A DNA stretch of 64,000 nucleotides from Aspidapion aeneum. Lineage: Eukaryota; Arthropoda; Insecta; Coleoptera; Brentidae. How positions within the stretch are numbered: position 1 is the stretch's first letter; each line of letters opens with the position of its first letter. The notes below the pieces were generated by a model. The model was given only the letters and a program-made list of their open reading frames with translations, was not told where the DNA came from and ran no database searches. Positions 61,204 through 64,000 of this stretch are shown piece after piece. The stretch lies in contig OY755047.1 of NCBI GenBank assembly GCA_963576565.1, positions 8,278,931 to 8,342,930 of the forward strand, in the 5' to 3' direction. The translations under genes and the position numbers were made by a program.

Positions 61204-63405
61204 TAATATGACATTTTGTAATAAAATTTCAGTTTTTAATTTTCAAAAAAATTTGAAATTCGGAAAAACATCATTTAGCGAATTTTAGGGTAGGGAATCC
61301 CATAAGACCAAAATAGCCAAACTTTAAAAATTCATATTTTAAACACTATACAGTTTATCAACAAAAGCACCGAGTTGCAAAATGGTGGGGCTATAGAGAT
61401 GCTAAAAAACGACACCGTGAGTTAAGATTCGAAAAAACGTCATTTAGCGAATTTTAGGGTAGGGAATCCCATAAGACCAAAATGGCCAAACTTTAAAAAT
61501 TCATATTTTAAAAACTATACAGTTTATCAACAAAAGCACCGAGTTGCAAAATGGTGGGGCCATAGAGTTGCAAAAAAACCACACCCTGAGTTAAGATTCG
61601 GAAAAACGTCATTTAGCGAATTTTAGGGTAGGGAATCCCATAAGACCAAAATGGCCAAACTTTAAAAATTCATATTTTAAAAACTATACAGTTAATCAAC
61701 AAAAGCACCGAGTTGCAGAATGGTGGGGCCATAGAGTTGCAAAAAAACCACGGAAAAACGTCATTTAGCGAATTTTAGGGTAGGGGATCCCATAAGATCA
61801 AAATAGCCAAATTTTAAAAATTCATATTTTAAAAACTCTACAGTTTATCACCAAAAGCACCGAGTTGCAGAATGGTGGGGCCATAGAGATGCTAAAAAAC
61901 GACACCGTGAGTTAAGATTCGAAAAAACGTCATTTAGCGAATTTTAGGGTAGAGAATCCCATAAGACCAAAATGGCCAAACTTTAAAAATTCATATTTTA
62001 AAAACTATACAGTTTATCAACAAAAGCACCGAGTTGCAGAATGGTGGGGCTATAGAGTTGCAAAAAAACCACACCCTGAGTTAAGATTCGGAAAAAGGTC
62101 ATTTAGTGAATTTTAGGGTAGGGAATCCCATAAGACCAAAATGGCCAAAATTTAAAAATTCATATTTTAAAAATTATACAGTTTATCAACAAAAGCACCG
62201 AGTTGCAGAATGGTGGGGCCATAGAGTTGCAAAAAAACCACACCCTGAGTTAGGATTCGGAAAAACGTCATTTAGCGAATTTTAGGGTAGGGAATCCCAT
62301 AAGACCAAAATGGCCAAATTTTAAAAATTCATATTTGAAAAATTATACAGTTTATCAACATAAGCACCGAGTTGCAGAATGGTGGGGCCATAGAGTTGCT
62401 AAAAAACGACACCGTGAGTTAAGATTCGGAAAAACGTCATTTAGCGAATTTTAGGGTAGGGAATCCCATAAGACCAAATTGGCCAAACTATAAAAATTCA
62501 TATTTTAAAAACTATACAGTTTATCAACAAAAGCACCGAGTTGCAGAATGGTGGGGCCATGGAGTTGCAAAAAAGCCACACCCTGAGTTAAGATTCAGAA
62601 AAACGTCATTTAGCGAATTTTAGGGTAGGGAATCCCATAAGACCAAAATCGCCGAACTTTAAAAATTCATATTTGAAAAATTATACAGTTTATCAACAGA
62701 AGCACCAAGTTGCAGAATGGTGGGGCCATAGAGTTGCAAAAAAACCACACCCTGAGTTAAGGTTCGGAAAAACGTCATTTAGCAAATTTTAGGGTAGGGA
62801 ATCCCATAAGACCAAAATGGCCGAACTTTAAAAATTCATATTTGAAAAATTATACAGTTTATCAACAGAAGCACCAAGTTGCAGAATGGTGGGGCCATAG
62901 AGTTGCAAAAAAACCACACCCTGAGTTAAGATTCGGAAAAACGTCATTTAGCGAATTTTAGGGTAGGGAATCCCATAACACCAAAATAGCCAAACTTTAA
63001 AAATTCATATTTGAAAAATTATACAGTTTATCAACAAAAGCACCGAGTTGCAGAATCGTGGAGCCATAGAGTTGCAAAAAAACCTTACCCTGAGTTAAGA
63101 TTCGGAAAAACGTCATTTAGCGAATTTTAGGGTAGGGAATCCCATAAGACCAAAATGGCCTAACTTTAAAATTCTCTAGCCATTGCTGCACGGGCTAGAA
63201 AGGTAAAATTAGGCTCTCTTACGAAGGGTTCGAATAGATTAGTTTGATTTCGATGAGTGTCGTGTCAAATCGACTGCGGTCGAGCTTTAACGGGGCGCAT
63301 CGGGTAATAATCGTAAAATCTCGCCACAGCTCGGTTAACATCGTTTGTTTTCGATCCAATATCCTCTAAAATCAAATATTTTCGTTCGATAAATAAATAA
63401 AAGTG

Positions 63406-63709
63406 GTCATCTTTCCTAAAATTATGTATGGTATTAATAAAAAATTATTGAAATGTTAACTAACTACTCCAAATTGACCTACAATTGGGACGTCTGCTTA
63501 AAATATTCATTGTCTCCAATTAAACTGAAAATTAATAGACACGTTAACTTAGTATGGCCGTCGTTTTACTTAGTCTGCCACAAAAAACATAAATTATTAG
63601 TTATTATGTGGTATGATGGTGCAATGAGGGTCTACACAAAAAGTATTTTTTGTTGGCCGTTGACCTCTCTTATGTTTAAACGAATGTTAATGGGTTATTT
63701 AACTAAATA
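63406..63709. other. Unassigned open frame
   Basis: An 85-codon frame (63453-63710) shows no domain I recognise and no start context of note. It lies between two repeats and is probably not a gene. Confidence 0.3.
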
Positions 63710-64000
63710 AGTGGTTTCATGACGGATCTGATACCTTTATAACCCATTAGCACCCTCTAAGTTGAATTCACGGTATATCAGCCTTGAAACCAGTTTTTTT
63801 AGAAATAAAAGCTCCTACCAAGTTTTTGGTTATTACACAATTTATGGAGAAAAATGTGTTCTACTATATTCCGCATATTGTTGCGATGCTCCGTTAAAAA
63901 GTCAACATTTCTTCAAATTTTTAACTGTCAAAAACCTGTCATTAATATTGATAACACATTTTTGGCGTAATGAATTGTTTTTTCATCGAAAATAATACAG
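63710..64000 (+). mobile_element. Family G element, cut by the window end
   Basis: It begins GTGGTTTCATGACGGATCTG and includes AAGTTTTTGGTTATTACACA and 'GCTCCGTTAAAAAGTCAACA', as in 28022-28553. The 3' end lies outside the window or is deleted. Confidence 0.75.

Larger units (their letters stand above)
58256..63405. repeat. Large foldback satellite (~168-bp units in inverted arms)
   Basis: The left arm has units headed by GGGATTCCCTACCCTAAAAT at about 58267, 58465, 58828, 58997 and 59164. The right arm has twelve inverted units (AGGGTAGGGAATCCCATAAG) at about 61287, 61455, 61624, 61780, 61942, 62115, 62284, 62454, 62622, 62792, 62961 and 63129, period ~168. A flanking block (58508-58780) with CCGATGCGTCCCGTTATAGC is inverted at 63165-63405. 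A further inner block (59190-59330) is inverted at 60940-61260. The centre carries a 215-bp array and a pogo-like MITE lies inside. No ORF. Confidence 0.9.

Noticed and set aside
63453..63710. 85-codon open frame at the window's right side as a novel gene.
   Set aside because: No recognisable domain, and it lies between two repeats; length is within chance for AT-rich DNA with alternative starts.

Overview
The window reads as non-coding, transposon-saturated nuclear DNA of an arthropod, most likely an insect. It is AT-rich. It holds remnants of several non-LTR retrotransposon groups (RTE-like, Jockey-like, and RNase H-bearing I/R1/LOA-like), a Penelope-like element with a GIY-YIG domain, mariner and pogo/Tigger DNA transposons, many small elements with 8-bp or TA target duplications, and several satellites. 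I found no intact host gene. The only coding segment outside standard transposon polymerases and transposases is a THAP zinc-finger exon with an in-frame stop at 20385-20561, and it too probably belongs to a transposon. A beetle with a large genome would fit, but that is a guess.

Layout. 0-8 kb: foldback and MITE-like elements, including two inverted-repeat units carrying hammerhead-ribozyme-like motifs (2570-3142, 7325-7763) and a 2.4-kb foldback (4460-6880) that splits an RTE remnant. 8-17 kb: RTE tails, a ~244-bp satellite with alternating A/B monomers, a deleted mariner, and a degenerate higher-order repeat (13.8-16.6 kb). 17-26 kb: reverse-strand LINE copies, a third hammerhead-like motif, the THAP unit and a hAT-like MITE. 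26-32 kb: nested insertions, including a LINE 3' end with a CCTAA-type tail and a LINE inside a 0.6-kb element. 32.3-38.1 kb: a 2.33-kb composite element with 8-bp target duplications, the Penelope-like element broken by two MITEs, and a foldback whose ends are GGCGCC-rich tandem repeats. 38-43 kb: mariner, Jockey-like LINE, a LINE inserted in a satellite, a pogo remnant. 43-55 kb: more LINE fragments, nested hAT-like MITEs and a tandem array of LINE 3' ends. 55-57.7 kb: one RTE remnant interrupted by a MITE, a second MITE and a solo-LTR-like element. 57.7-63.4 kb: a large foldback of ~168-bp and 215-bp satellites.

The main theme is layering. Where an older repeat is interrupted, the break can be located from its uninterrupted sibling or from the reading frame, so many insertion boundaries and target duplications can be read directly. 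Transposon termini also repeatedly turn into tandem arrays here. Elements with unrelated ends share the same internal minisatellite, which suggests exchange of cores or ends.
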